DNA of 64,000 bases, taken from positions 1 through 64,000 of the forward strand of contig JANQHI010000053.1 of the NCBI GenBank assembly GCA_028282705.1, written 5' to 3'. A program made the translations under genes and the position numbers. The stretch comes from Prolixibacteraceae bacterium (lineage in GTDB: Bacteria; Bacteroidota; Bacteroidia; Bacteroidales; Prolixibacteraceae). Below the pieces are notes generated by a model, which saw only the letters and a list, made by a program, of their open reading frames with translations, ran no database searches and was not told the DNA's origin. This document shows positions 48,471-58,642 of the stretch, piece after piece (the first letter of the stretch is position 1; each line of letters starts with the position of its first letter).

Positions 48471-51400
48471 TTATTCTTTCCAAACAGGAATTCTGCCAGG
48501 TGTCCATGGAGCCCCAATTTTATTCAGTTCAGATTCTAAAGCAGGGATTTCATTTTCAGCAATTTTTTTCAAAGCTTCCAATACAGGAGGGAATTCCTCT
48601 TTCAGGATATTAAATTCCATTTTTTCAGTGGAAGTGATCCCTGAAGTTGACCCCATATGGGTATAAGCAATTGTCCTTAAACGCGTCAGTAATGGAACCT
48701 CAGCAGGTGGGATCTCTTCACCACTGGCTTTTGCATCTAACCCTTCAAATATAAAACGAATTTCTTCCAATTCTTTCCCTAATGCACGTGCCTTATCCAT
48801 TAACTCCTGGCTTGCCCCAGGGGTTGAATAAATGGCTTGCTTGATGTGTTCAACCTTAGAAATAAGCTCCCCTGTTAACCTATTGCTACCACTCACTGCA
48901 ATGGCCAATTTGCTTACTTTCTTAGCAAAAACAACATTGTTGGCATAATCCTGGGCAGGCAAAGTGGCATTGTTTAACTTCTTACATATGAATCCTACTG
49001 GTTCAACCAGCTCTTTTAATTCACCTTCAAACCATATGGAAAGCCCAACCATGTATTTCCCTGGCATTGCCAGGATACCCGCACTTCCACCACGCGAACT
49101 CCTTCCTGAAGATACTGGGATAGGGCTGAATGATTTGCTAACACTTACAGTAGAAGGCATTGAGTAACGTAAGTCCCAGGTAACCCTGTTCACCCCTTTT
49201 GAAGGTGCTTTAGTAAGTTGGCGCACCACATTACCATCTTCATCATATATGGTAAAGATCAGGTGTGTTTTTTCAGCTTTGCCTTCCAGCTCAAGTTCAC
49301 GCCAGGTTGGCTGTGGGATAGGTTCCCCTTTTTTAAATAATTCCTTCTCCTTTTCTTTCCTGATGGCTTTTGCTGTTTTAGGAACTTCTTTCAGGTAATA
49401 GGTAAATACTGCACCAAAATCAGGGTTTTTAGCCCTGTAATAATTGCTGCCCTGATTGCCCTTGCCTCCTGTTTGTATATACATTAAAGCATCTTTTATT
49501 TTAAAAATATGTGCCTCATCTTCCACCAGTTCTTCTGATAATTCACGCAAAGGGGAATAGTCATCAAGGATGTAGAAACCACGCCCAAAGGTTGCCAACA
49601 CCAGGTCATTTTCACGCTCCTGAATGGTTATATCTTTAACAGCAATTGGTGGTATCCCTGCTTTTAGCTGTACCCAGTTTTTGCCATCATCAATGGTAAA
49701 GAAAACCCCAAATTCAGTCCCCACAAACAACAGGTTAGGATTTACATGGTCTTGTTTAATGGTGTGTACAGTACCATTCTCTGGCAAATTCCCTGAAATA
49801 GAAACCCAGGTTTTCCCTTTATCTGTACTTTTCAAAATATAAGGTTTGAAATCATCCATTTTCAGGTTATCAAATGAGGCATAAACCACATTTTCATCAA
49901 AAAGGTCAGCACACAGGTCACTTACATATGTATATTCAGGAATGCCTTCAAAAGCTTTTACCTGTGACCATTTACCACCACCATCTTCAGTAATGGATAT
50001 AACTCCATCATCAGTCCCTGCATAAAGCAGGCCTTCTTTTACAGGTGATTCATCCAGTGAAACAATAGTCCCCCATTGTGAGGTAGACACATCTTTTTTA
50101 ACAGCTTCAGCAGGCCAGTATTTCCCCATCACTGGGAAACTGTTCCTATCAACTTTTGCAGTAAGGTCATCACTGATCACTTCCCAGGTATCCCCCCTGT
50201 CTTCACTCTTGAATACTTTATTGGCAGCCACATATAAACGCGTACCTTTATGCGGGCTTATAAACAATGGGGTATTCCAGTTCCATTTATAGGTAAGTTC
50301 ACCTTTTCGTTCACGTGGTTTTATACTGATCCTTTCACCACTTTTTTTATCATACCTGAACATGTTCCCATACTGGTATTCAGTGTACACAATATTTGGG
50401 TCATCGGGGTCAGTAGCTGCCCAAAAACCATCACCTCCCAATGTCACATACCACTCATCATTTGAAACACCACTCCTACTGATTGTCTTTGAAGGGCCTC
50501 CCATGGTATTATTATCCTGGGTTCCCCCATACACATTATAAAATGGTTCAGCATTATCAACATGTACCCTATAAAACTGGGTAACAGGCAGGTTTTCTTT
50601 ATAATCCCAGGTAGCCCCATTGTCCCAGGTTTCATAAACACCACCATCACCACCAATCATAAAATGCTCAGTATCTGATGGGTCAATCCACAGGGCATGG
50701 TCATCAACATGTCGCCCAGCATTGCTAAGAGTACTCCAGGTTTTTCCACCATCTTTGGTTATTCCTGTCCTTGTTTCTACTGAGTATACCTTATCCACAT
50801 CTTTAGGGTCACAAAATAATTCATTGTAATACTGCCCACTACTGACATGGCTGCTCATTTTTGACCAGCTTTCACCTTTATCTGTTGAGCGAAAAAAGCC
50901 GCCTTTATCCTCAGCAGCTTCAATGATCAGGTAAACTACATTGGGGTCAACAGGGGAAACATCAATCCCCATGCCTCCCAGGTGTACTTTAGGCAAGTCT
51001 TTCATAATTTTCCTCCAGGTTACCCCAGCATCAGTTGATTTATAAACTGCTGATTCAGGACCACCTCCAATTTTTGTAAAGTGTGTCCTTCTTCTTTGTT
51101 CTGAAGTAGCATACAAAATATCAGGGTTGGAGGGATCCATTTTAATATTATTCACGCCAGTATTTTCACTGATCTCCAATACTTTTCCCCAGTTTTTACC
51201 ACCATCAGTAGTTTTGTACAATCCCCTGTCACCACCTGGTCCCCAGGCAGAGCCTTCACATGCCACATATACCACATCAGAGTTCCTTGGGTCAATAACA
51301 ATGCCCCCAATTTGGCGGCTTTCTTTTAACCCCATATTCTTAAAAGACTTGCCACCATCCATAGATTTGTACACACCATTTCCATATCCTAATGCGCGCT

Positions 51401-51764
51401 GGTGGTTATTTTCACCTGTCCCTACCCATACCACATTTGAGTTGTTGGGATCCATTTCAACATCGCCAATTGAATAAACCCCATATTTATCAAATACGGG
51501 CTTCCAGGTAGTGCCATTATTGGTAGTTTTCCAAACATGCCCACTGGCTACTGCCACATAATATTCTTTAGGGTTGTCAGGGTTCACAGCAAAATCAGCA
51601 ACTCGGCCACTTGCCCAGGCAGGGCCAATACTCCTAAATTTTAAGCCACTAACCAGGCTGCTGTTAATAAGAGATTTTTCTTCTTTCTTTTTTTCATCTT
51701 TTTTAGCCCATGAAATTGAGCTAATTAAAAAAGCTACAATAAATAATAATGCAATTTTCCTCAT
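48471..51764 (-). CDS. Very large VPS10/BNR-repeat secreted protein
   Basis: A 1097-aa exported protein with signal peptide MRKIALLFIVAFLISSISWA (20). Most of the protein (about 40-740) is a two-lobed beta-propeller of BNR/sortilin-type repeats, with many S-x-D-x-G-x-x-W units such as STDKGESW, KTTDGGKNW and ITEDGGGKW. The C-terminal 330 residues include a beta domain and a coiled coil. Related Bacteroidota proteins are exported glycosidase- or receptor-like propellers of unknown function. No T9SS tail is seen. It is monocistronic. Confidence 0.85.
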   Translation of the reverse strand: MRKIALLFIVAFLISSISWAKKDEKKKEEKSLINSSLVSGLKFRSIGPAWASGRVADFAVNPDNPKEYYVAVASGHVWKTTNNGTTWKPVFDKYGVYSIGDVEMDPNNSNVVWVGTGENNHQRALGYGNGVYKSMDGGKSFKNMGLKESRQIGGIVIDPRNSDVVYVACEGSAWGPGGDRGLYKTTDGGKNWGKVLEISENTGVNNIKMDPSNPDILYATSEQRRRTHFTKIGGGPESAVYKSTDAGVTWRKIMKDLPKVHLGGMGIDVSPVDPNVVYLIIEAAEDKGGFFRSTDKGESWSKMSSHVSSGQYYNELFCDPKDVDKVYSVETRTGITKDGGKTWSTLSNAGRHVDDHALWIDPSDTEHFMIGGDGGVYETWDNGATWDYKENLPVTQFYRVHVDNAEPFYNVYGGTQDNNTMGGPSKTISRSGVSNDEWYVTLGGDGFWAATDPDDPNIVYTEYQYGNMFRYDKKSGERISIKPRERKGELTYKWNWNTPLFISPHKGTRLYVAANKVFKSEDRGDTWEVISDDLTAKVDRNSFPVMGKYWPAEAVKKDVSTSQWGTIVSLDESPVKEGLLYAGTDDGVISITEDGGGKWSQVKAFEGIPEYTYVSDLCADLFDENVVYASFDNLKMDDFKPYILKSTDKGKTWVSISGNLPENGTVHTIKQDHVNPNLLFVGTEFGVFFTIDDGKNWVQLKAGIPPIAVKDITIQERENDLVLATFGRGFYILDDYSPLRELSEELVEDEAHIFKIKDALMYIQTGGKGNQGSNYYRAKNPDFGAVFTYYLKEVPKTAKAIRKEKEKELFKKGEPIPQPTWRELELEGKAEKTHLIFTIYDEDGNVVRQLTKAPSKGVNRVTWDLRYSMPSTVSVSKSFSPIPVSSGRSSRGGSAGILAMPGKYMVGLSIWFEGELKELVEPVGFICKKLNNATLPAQDYANNVVFAKKVSKLAIAVSGSNRLTGELISKVEHIKQAIYSTPGASQELMDKARALGKELEEIRFIFEGLDAKASGEEIPPAEVPLLTRLRTIAYTHMGSTSGITSTEKMEFNILKEEFPPVLEALKKIAENEIPALESELNKIGAPWTPGRIPVWKE

Positions 51765-52001
51765 AGAATAGTTTTTATAATTAGAATTTTTAAAATCAAA
51801 ATAAGCTTTAAAAAATAATCATATTTAATCCCAATGAACAGGATAAAAGTCACGCTTTGTATAAGCAACCAGTACTTTGGTGTATATAATTGAATTTAAT
51901 CTTCATAATATTGGTTTAGGTTAAGAATTTGTATAAACTTGTAAATTGTTAAACTTACAAACGCGCTCATGTGTTTATTTATAATGTTAAACCAATTTAT
52001 T
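51765..52001. other. Divergent intergenic region
   Basis: AT-rich between the divergent VPS10-like and DUF4412 genes. No exact -7 consensus was found on either strand. Confidence 0.3.
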
Positions 52002-52955
52002 ATGAAAAAGTTAGTATTCCTTAGCATTTTTAGTTTATTTTTTGTATTTGCCCATGAGGCAAATGCACAAGGGCTGTTAAAAAGAATTGCCAACAAGGCC
52101 AAACAAACTGTTGAAGAAAAGATTGAGAAAAAAGCAGATAAAAAAATTGAAGAAGAGGTTGATAAGAAAATAGATAAAGCCCTTGAAAATGAGGGAGAAG
52201 AGGAGAAAGAAACAAAAAACCAGGGAGAAAAAAGGGGCATGGAAGCTTTGCGTGGGATTATGAACCAAGCAGGTTTTGATTCAACCCCTATTGAAGTGGA
52301 AGATAGCTACACTTTTACTTCAAACATAAAAATGTATATTGAAACCTATGAAGATAATGGCAAGCTTGAAAGCAAGGGCTATTTTAATTCCTTTTTTAAT
52401 AAGTCTACCAAAACATTTGCCTATGAAATGATAGGTGAAAATGAAAACAGCACTGACAAAGCATTTATGATCTATGACCAGGAAAAAAATGCTTCTATCA
52501 TATTAAGTGAAAAGAATGGGGAAAAATCCGGCCTGGTTACTGGTATCAATTTTGGGTTAACTCAGGCAGACTATGAGGATATGCAAGAAGTGGATGGACA
52601 GAACCTTACATACCTGAATGAAAATATAAAGAAAACAGGCAGGACAAAAAATATTCTGGGATATAAATGCAGTGAATACAAGTATAAGGATGAAGAAGTA
52701 GAATCAACTGTTTGGATGACCAAAGAAAAAGTTTGGCAGGTTAATAATATGCTTTCTACTATTTATAAAAGTGCACGTTATTCACATGGTTTCCCGGCAG
52801 GTTTTATGATGGAAATGGAGAGTAATAACCTCGATACGAAAGAGAAAAGCATCATGAAAGTTACTGAGGTTAATGATGATATAAAGAAAACTGTGGAGCT
52901 ATCAGGTTATGAACTTGTGAACATGGGAAGCCTAAACCTGGATGGGATGGAATAA
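52002..52955 (+). CDS. DUF4412 protein with a charged N-terminal helix
   Basis: A 317-aa exported protein from the ATG at 52002 (a longer frame to 51969 adds a poor N-terminus). A signal peptide (1-23, ending ANAQ) is followed by a long, highly charged helix (about 25-78, KKADKKIEEEVDKKIDKAL) that could be a coiled coil, then DUF4412 (about 95-300) with ILGYKCSEYKYK and VWMTKEKVW. Function is unknown. Confidence 0.78.
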   Translation: MKKLVFLSIFSLFFVFAHEANAQGLLKRIANKAKQTVEEKIEKKADKKIEEEVDKKIDKALENEGEEEKETKNQGEKRGMEALRGIMNQAGFDSTPIEVEDSYTFTSNIKMYIETYEDNGKLESKGYFNSFFNKSTKTFAYEMIGENENSTDKAFMIYDQEKNASIILSEKNGEKSGLVTGINFGLTQADYEDMQEVDGQNLTYLNENIKKTGRTKNILGYKCSEYKYKDEEVESTVWMTKEKVWQVNNMLSTIYKSARYSHGFPAGFMMEMESNNLDTKEKSIMKVTEVNDDIKKTVELSGYELVNMGSLNLDGME

Positions 52956-52983
52956 AGATTAGTACCCTTTTGAATAAAAAGAG

Positions 52984-53019
52984 AACCGTTCCCTTTTATT
53001 TGAACAAGAGGTAACGGTT
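52984..53019 (+). terminator. Terminator of the DUF4412 gene
   Basis: Stem AACCGTT (52984-52990) with AACGGTT (53013-53019), 22-nt loop with some internal pairing, then a T run. Confidence 0.8.
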
Positions 53020-53488
53020 TTTTTTGAGACTTAAAGATACTTAATAGCTATGTCCACAGCCATGTTTATAAAACATTCTTATATTCAAATTCATGAATTT
53101 TATTGTTTAAAATCTTTATTACCCCAAGACCTGTTGATTATTTACTTTTCATTTCAAAAGCAAACTTGTCAAAAAAAAATGAAAAAATAATAATTAGGAT
53201 TAGTCCTTATCCCTACTTTGGTCGTTTTAATTAATAGAAGGAAGTTGAACTTAAAAAATATTAATTTAAAAAACAGCACTATTTTACAAGTAAGCCAATT
53301 ATGCCCTGCGTACAAACACTTGCAGGCCTCCAATTATTTAAGATGATGATAAACTTTTTGACTCCAATCAACAAATTCATTTAACTGCCTCCCTTACAAT
53401 CCCCACTAAGGGAGGGAAAGGGCATCCTGCATCATTGCAGGAAGGGGGAGTTGTATTTTTTAAAATGTAAGACATTAAAATTTAGTTT
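53020..53488. other. Intergenic with two neat hairpins
   Basis: About 470 bases with no supported gene. CCTCCCTTA (53388-53396) pairs with TAAGGGAGG (53407-53415), and TCCTGCA (53425-53431) with TGCAGGA (53436-53442). They lie in the leader of the next gene and may be repeat remnants or regulatory RNA structure. Confidence 0.45.
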
Positions 53489-54133
53489 ATGAAACAAATA
53501 AAAAATGTGGCTTTTATTGCTGTTATGCTTTGTTTTATTGCAAATGCCAGCAGCCTGAAAGCACAAAACAACAAAAACCCCAATGGCTTGCCAAAATACC
53601 AGGTTGCCATTGATATGCAAAAGTTCTTTTCTGATGGGATACCCAATAAGGTTTTATTTAAAATAAACACCATTAGGGATAAACAAATAAAAGGTGCCCT
53701 TAGGCTTGGGGTAGATGCCTCATACTTCCAAAAAAATATAGAAGGGACAGATGATGCCAAAAACTATGAACATTGGTATAAAGAAGAAAGCTCCCATATG
53801 TCCTTTTTGTTGGGGTATGAAAAACACTCTAAAATAAAAGGTTTACAAATCTATTATGGATTAGATATTAAGAGCTTTTGGGGAAATCTGAATTACCCTC
53901 CAGACGAAGCAGGTGATTCCAATACAACTTTTTTTGATTTAACCCCTTTCCTTGGAATTAATTTACCTATTTCTAAACATTTTTCCACTTCTTTTGAAGC
54001 TGGTATTGGCAATACTTACAATGTGCATAAATACAATTCTAGCAGCTTTGATCCAGAACATATAACCAAGCACACTTACTTTAAATCACAAATAAAATTC
54101 CCATACACATTATCAATAAACTTTAATTTTTAA
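53489..54133 (+). CDS. Small outer-membrane beta-barrel-like protein
   Basis: A 214-aa protein with a signal peptide (1-26, ending LKAQ). The rest is beta-rich, with repeated aromatic strands (GLQIYYGLDIKSFWG, TPFLGINLPISKHFSTSFEAGIG) and a C-terminal phenylalanine in LSINFNF typical of barrels. No family is recognised. It sits 3 bases before the T9SS protein gene, so the two are coupled. Confidence 0.68.
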   Translation: MKQIKNVAFIAVMLCFIANASSLKAQNNKNPNGLPKYQVAIDMQKFFSDGIPNKVLFKINTIRDKQIKGALRLGVDASYFQKNIEGTDDAKNYEHWYKEESSHMSFLLGYEKHSKIKGLQIYYGLDIKSFWGNLNYPPDEAGDSNTTFFDLTPFLGINLPISKHFSTSFEAGIGNTYNVHKYNSSSFDPEHITKHTYFKSQIKFPYTLSINFNF

Positions 54134-54136
54134 ACG

Positions 54137-55936
54137 ATGAAAACAAGATTAACTCCAGTAAAAACAATAATAAGCTGTTTATTTTTAATAATATCATTAA
54201 CAGTTTATTCCCAAACAATTACAATTTCAAAATCTAACTCCCAGGATCCTGATAAGATCTGTGACAAGTCTGAATATAATTATACTGCATCCCTTGGAGG
54301 TGATCTACCCTCAGAGTATACAGTAGACTGGGTTCCTATCAACGGAACTGAGAAAGGAACTAGTTCCACAACAGCAAAAATTAAGTGGGAAAGCACATCT
54401 GCTGCAAATGGGAATATAGGTAAATTAACAGCAAAAATTATGAGCAATAACAACGTAATTGCCACTTCAAATACTATCACTTTAACCATAAAATCCATTA
54501 AACACCTTAAGCCTGATGATATAAGCCCTTTTGCGGGTTATAATCAGCTAACCATATCACCATGCAACCAGGGTTCATACATTTTAGAAACCCAAAAGCT
54601 GGTTGTACCAGGTACAAATAACCAACAAAAAATATATGATTATGCCTGGACCATCCCTTCAGGTTGGTCAATGAACGGTACAACCAGTACTGGTGCAGAA
54701 ATATCTGGTGATAGCTATAATACTGTAAACTACCCGGCTTCATCAACCAATGGGACAATTAAAGTTAGGGGCTATGGCTTAATCAATGGATGTGGTTCAG
54801 AGATGCAATATAGTAAATACTCTACTGCTATTTCTGTAAAACGGGATGTAAACATAGAACTGACATCCAATAAGAACACTTATCTTTGCGGAGATACAGC
54901 CCCAATTACATTTACTGTGAATGCCACACCTGATATAATACCTTGTGCTGTTTATTATTGGAACAATAGCACAACTGGCACTACCAGCAACACATTTCAG
55001 ATAGCTCCTGATGGGTTTAATGATTTAATTGTAACCGTGAATGTTATTTATGGAGGCACTTCTAAGTCAGCAAGCAAAACTATTGTGGTGAAAAGTTTTG
55101 AGCCCCCATACCCATACATACAAGGTGAAAGGGTTATGTGCAGTGGGAGCAATCAGTATAATATATCAGAATTAAGGCCAGGGTACACTGTCAGTTGGGC
55201 TCCATCTTCAAATATAAATGAAGTTTCAAGTTCAGGAAACTCAGCAGTGTTTTCTCCAATAAGTAATGGCACTGGCTACTTAAATGCTACAATTACATCA
55301 CCATGTGGGGATAATTATACTTGCCCACAAAAGAACCTGTGGATAGGAGAACCTGATCCTAACCATTTTACAATGATTTTACAAGAGAACTACAGTAACC
55401 AGGTTTTCCCTAATGGGAATGGTGAATTTGAACTTTGCCCTAATACATATTATTCCCTTTATTTAAGCCCAGTTTCTCAATTGGAAAATTATGGGATTTA
55501 TGATGCTGTTATTTATCTTGGAGCAAATTATAATATAATTGATGAAGGTAGTGGGTATGTCCACTTTTACGTAGATGCTGTTAATTATCCACACTCAGGA
55601 ATTGTTGAAATTTATGCTGAATGTGGGGATAATTACGAGTTTAAAACAATGGATTTTGTAGAAGGCAATTGTGGTTATTATATGATGATATCACCAAATC
55701 CCTCAACCTCAGAAACGATTATATCTATTGAATCTAATAATAAAAATGAAACCCTGGACAAAACAAAAGAGTGGGAGCTGGAAATATATAAACCTTCCAG
55801 GTTGTTAAAAGAGAAAAAAGCAAAAATTAAAGGAAATAAACTGAAAATAAAAACTTCTGGGTGGAAAGAGGGTGTTTACTTGGTACGAGCAAATTATAAT
55901 AATAAACTTATTAAAGGAAAGCTTGTTGTGAAGTAA
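54137..55936 (+). CDS. T9SS-secreted Ig/PKD-like surface protein
   Basis: A 599-aa protein with a signal peptide (1-25, ending VYSQ), several Ig/PKD-like domains (about 30-500) with paired cysteines, for example PCNQGSYILET and NGCGSEMQYS, and a T9SS tail (about 513-599) opening MISPNPSTSE and ending GKLVVK. The domain architecture suggests an adhesin or matrix protein. It is coupled to the barrel-like protein upstream. Function is unknown. Confidence 0.75.
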   Translation: MKTRLTPVKTIISCLFLIISLTVYSQTITISKSNSQDPDKICDKSEYNYTASLGGDLPSEYTVDWVPINGTEKGTSSTTAKIKWESTSAANGNIGKLTAKIMSNNNVIATSNTITLTIKSIKHLKPDDISPFAGYNQLTISPCNQGSYILETQKLVVPGTNNQQKIYDYAWTIPSGWSMNGTTSTGAEISGDSYNTVNYPASSTNGTIKVRGYGLINGCGSEMQYSKYSTAISVKRDVNIELTSNKNTYLCGDTAPITFTVNATPDIIPCAVYYWNNSTTGTTSNTFQIAPDGFNDLIVTVNVIYGGTSKSASKTIVVKSFEPPYPYIQGERVMCSGSNQYNISELRPGYTVSWAPSSNINEVSSSGNSAVFSPISNGTGYLNATITSPCGDNYTCPQKNLWIGEPDPNHFTMILQENYSNQVFPNGNGEFELCPNTYYSLYLSPVSQLENYGIYDAVIYLGANYNIIDEGSGYVHFYVDAVNYPHSGIVEIYAECGDNYEFKTMDFVEGNCGYYMMISPNPSTSETIISIESNNKNETLDKTKEWELEIYKPSRLLKEKKAKIKGNKLKIKTSGWKEGVYLVRANYNNKLIKGKLVVK

Positions 55937-55985
55937 ATTTTTTACCGAATATAAGCATTTTAAAACTATAAGAATTAACAAAAAA

Positions 55986-56009
55986 GCTGTCCTAATATTT
56001 TTAGGCAGC
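55986..56009 (-). terminator. Terminator of the LytTR gene
   Basis: A 9-bp stem with one bulged base (55986-55995 with 56001-56009) and a run of A to its left forming the U tract on the minus strand. Confidence 0.65.
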
Positions 56010-56037
56010 CTTGCTAACCAGGAATAAAAACAGGCAC

Positions 56038-56787
56038 CTAAAAATTCAGGGTGCCTTTTATATTTTTATATCCTGTTTTACTGACTTTCAATTTGGATTT
56101 ATCGTGCAGGATAACCACATAAGATTCTTTTTCATATTGCTGTATCTCAGCTATTTCATTTACTCTGACAATGTACGACCTGTGTATCCTGACAAACTCC
56201 CTGGGGTTAAGTGAGGCTTCAAAAAATTTCATGGTCTTTTGTTTTATGTGCCTGCCCTCTTTTGTATAGATCATTACATAATCATCCATTGATTCAAAAT
56301 ACCTGATTTGGTCAACTGGGATAATGCTGATCTTGTGCCTGTCTTTTACCACTACCCTTTCAAGGTACTCATCTTTTGGGAAACTGGCTACCTTATCAAC
56401 AATATCAGGTTGTGAACCTCCTTTTTTAAACTTTTCAACCACTTTGGCCACAGCCTCCTCTAACCTGGCTTTTGGATAAGGCTTCAACAGGTAATCAGCA
56501 GCATGGAAATCAAATGCTTTCAAAGCATACTGGTCATATGCTGTGGTAAATATAATTTCAGGCTTATGTTCTAACAGTTCCAGCATTTCAAAACCTGTGA
56601 TTTTGGGCATCTGGATATCCAGGAAAATCAGGTCGGGCTTTAGTTCATTGATCATTTTCACCCCATCAAAACCATTCTCACATTCATGGATCAACTCAAT
56701 AGCCTCCTGGTCTTTCAGGTATGATTTTAGCAAGTTGCGGGCTAATTCTTCATCTTCAACTATTAATGTTCTTATTTTCTCAGTCAT
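56038..56787 (-). CDS. LytTR-family response regulator of the LiaF-like cluster
   Basis: A 249-aa regulator. The receiver has EDEE at 11-14 and the phosphoacceptor D57 in IFLDIQMPKITG, with ADYLLKPYPK; the LytTR domain (about 145-248) has YFESMDDYVMIY and FVRIHRSYIVRV. It starts 2 bases after the kinase stop, so it is coupled. It may control envelope genes; see the neighbouring membrane proteins. Confidence 0.92.
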   Translation of the reverse strand: MTEKIRTLIVEDEELARNLLKSYLKDQEAIELIHECENGFDGVKMINELKPDLIFLDIQMPKITGFEMLELLEHKPEIIFTTAYDQYALKAFDFHAADYLLKPYPKARLEEAVAKVVEKFKKGGSQPDIVDKVASFPKDEYLERVVVKDRHKISIIPVDQIRYFESMDDYVMIYTKEGRHIKQKTMKFFEASLNPREFVRIHRSYIVRVNEIAEIQQYEKESYVVILHDKSKLKVSKTGYKNIKGTLNF

Positions 56788-56789
56788 AG

Positions 56790-57833
56790 CTAATTTTCTT
56801 GTGGAATGGATAAAGTTACAGTAAAAATATTATCTGAGTTTTCAATTTGGATCAATCCCGGGTTTTCAAAAATAACCTGGAGCCGTTCCTTGATGTTTCT
56901 TAAACCAATGCCTTCCCCTTTTTTAGTGATCACATTAGGGTCATATTCGTTACTAATAGTTATTACCAAAAACTCCCCGTTTTTTGTGCATTTGGTTATC
57001 ACATCAACCGGATCAGTAGCTTCATAAACCCCATATTTTATGGCGTTTTCATATAAAGGTTGCAACAGCATATTGGGGATTTTTGCGCTTAGGCACTTGT
57101 CTTCAATTTCAAAAACTGTATTTAGTTTGCTGCCAAACCTTACTTTTTCAATATCAAGGTAATGTTTAATATTTTCAAGCTCTTCCCTGAATGGTACTTT
57201 CTCATTTTGGTTGTGTTTCAATGAATACCTCATCAATGAAGAAAGGTTGATTACCATTTCCTGTGCCCTGCCAGGGTCAGACATGGTTAATGATGAAATA
57301 CTGTTCAGGCTGTTAAAAAGGAAATGAGGGTTAATTTGTGATTTTAATGCATGTAATTCAGCTTCTTTTACCAAGGACCTTAATTCCCCTTCTTTCCTAA
57401 CCTTATCTTTAAAATTTGAATAATAGGTGATAGCAAGGTATGAAATAACAAAAACAACATACAACAAATAGCCCCCAAATAACCAATAAGGTATGGAAGC
57501 TTTAAAGTAACCTTCAACATGCAACCCTAAAAGTTTTACAATAACTGATGAAATATAGAGCCAAATAGCAATAATGATTGTTGCAGCAATCAGGTGAGAT
57601 GAAATAAAACGAAAATTGGAATTTCCTTCAAAAGAAATATATTGTATAACAAACCAAATGCCTGTCCCAATAATGGCAAAGGAGAAATAAAACACAATAC
57701 AAAGGCCTAATGAAACCCCAAAACTAATATCATCCCATTTCCACTGGATAATGGAATTGCCAAGAGCTATTACAACCCAAAAGATTGCATAAAATATTCC
57801 AAGTTTAGGATATGTAATAAAAGGATGCCTCAT
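56790..57833 (-). CDS. LytS-type histidine kinase of the LiaF-like cluster
   Basis: A 347-aa membrane kinase with four N-terminal helices (about 10-135), a coiled coil, the His box ALKSQINPHFLFNSLNS, and an ATPase domain with LLQPLYENAIKYGV and GEGIGLRNIKERL. It lies 7 bases after the LiaF-like gene (on the minus strand) and is its probable partner. Confidence 0.9.
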   Translation of the reverse strand: MRHPFITYPKLGIFYAIFWVVIALGNSIIQWKWDDISFGVSLGLCIVFYFSFAIIGTGIWFVIQYISFEGNSNFRFISSHLIAATIIIAIWLYISSVIVKLLGLHVEGYFKASIPYWLFGGYLLYVVFVISYLAITYYSNFKDKVRKEGELRSLVKEAELHALKSQINPHFLFNSLNSISSLTMSDPGRAQEMVINLSSLMRYSLKHNQNEKVPFREELENIKHYLDIEKVRFGSKLNTVFEIEDKCLSAKIPNMLLQPLYENAIKYGVYEATDPVDVITKCTKNGEFLVITISNEYDPNVITKKGEGIGLRNIKERLQVIFENPGLIQIENSDNIFTVTLSIPQEN

Positions 57834-57839
57834 TAGTGG

Positions 57840-58544
57840 TTAAACAAGCTTTACTTCTATACCTCCAAAAGCTGAAAATCCTTTAATGACCAACATTTTT
57901 GATGCATCAGTTGCATCTTCGTGGAAAGTGGCTCCACGTTTGTCAGAAAAAGCCCCAAACACAGTTGTAACCTCATTTTTAACAGTCCAGTTTGGAGGGA
58001 CTTTGAAAGTACATCCCCCAAAAATAGTCACACAATCAACCACTGCACCATTGGGTGACATTACTGTGCGCCTCATATCATATTCTGTCCCACCAAATAT
58101 GGAGGTGGTTTTCCCCCCTATCAGGTTTTGTGAATTGACAAAAATTTCGCGCCCTCCAAAAATGACAAAATCATCAAATACATCAGTACTTGAGGCACCT
58201 CTATCAAAAGTTGGCTCATTTTTTTTGCGGGTCCTAAATAACAGGATTATACCCAACCCAACCAGTAATAAGGGCCAAGCTAACCTTCTTAACTCATAAG
58301 GGATTTCCGCAACTTCTGGGATCAAGAAAAACCCACCAATCATTATTAAAATTAACCCTGGTGTCCTGTTTCCACCTATCAATGAAAAAATTCCAATACC
58401 AATAAGCAACATCTGCCATGATATCAGGATATCATCTACCGCATTTGGAATGAGGCCAAGCCTTTCCAATATCCAAACCCCACCAATGGCTATTAAAAAC
58501 AACCCAAAAAATAACCTTTTATTTGCTCTGCTATCGTGTTCCAT
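57840..58544 (-). CDS. LiaF-like membrane protein with DUF5668 helices and a C-terminal beta domain
   Basis: A 234-aa protein from the ATG at 58544 (the TTG at 58568 is less likely). The N-terminal half has about four helices with repeated motifs (LFLIAIGGVWILERLGLIP, GLILIMIGGFFLIPEV, LLLVGLGIILLF). The C-terminal half is a beta-helix-like domain (DDFVIFGGREIFVNS, TSIFGGTEYDMR, VTIFGGCTFKVP, SAFGGIEVKLV). In LiaF proteins such a domain inhibits the kinase. It probably signals envelope stress to the LytS-type kinase. Confidence 0.8.
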   Translation of the reverse strand: MEHDSRANKRLFFGLFLIAIGGVWILERLGLIPNAVDDILISWQMLLIGIGIFSLIGGNRTPGLILIMIGGFFLIPEVAEIPYELRRLAWPLLLVGLGIILLFRTRKKNEPTFDRGASSTDVFDDFVIFGGREIFVNSQNLIGGKTTSIFGGTEYDMRRTVMSPNGAVVDCVTIFGGCTFKVPPNWTVKNEVTTVFGAFSDKRGATFHEDATDASKMLVIKGFSAFGGIEVKLV

Positions 58545-58565
58545 TTTGCCTAAAATTTTCTTTAA

Positions 58566-58573
58566 CAAATGTA
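58566..58573 (-). promoter_or_regulatory. -7 box upstream of the LiaF-like gene
   Basis: TACATTTG on the minus strand, exact consensus, 21 nt before the ATG at 58544. A TTG lies 15 nt upstream of it (58591-58589), shorter than the usual spacer. Its presence supports the shorter gene start. Confidence 0.4.
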
Positions 58574-58642
58574 TTTTTTATCAAAAATCAATATCCCCTT
58601 GTTTCGGTAAAGATTGATTTTAGCTCGGTAAATCATTTAAAA

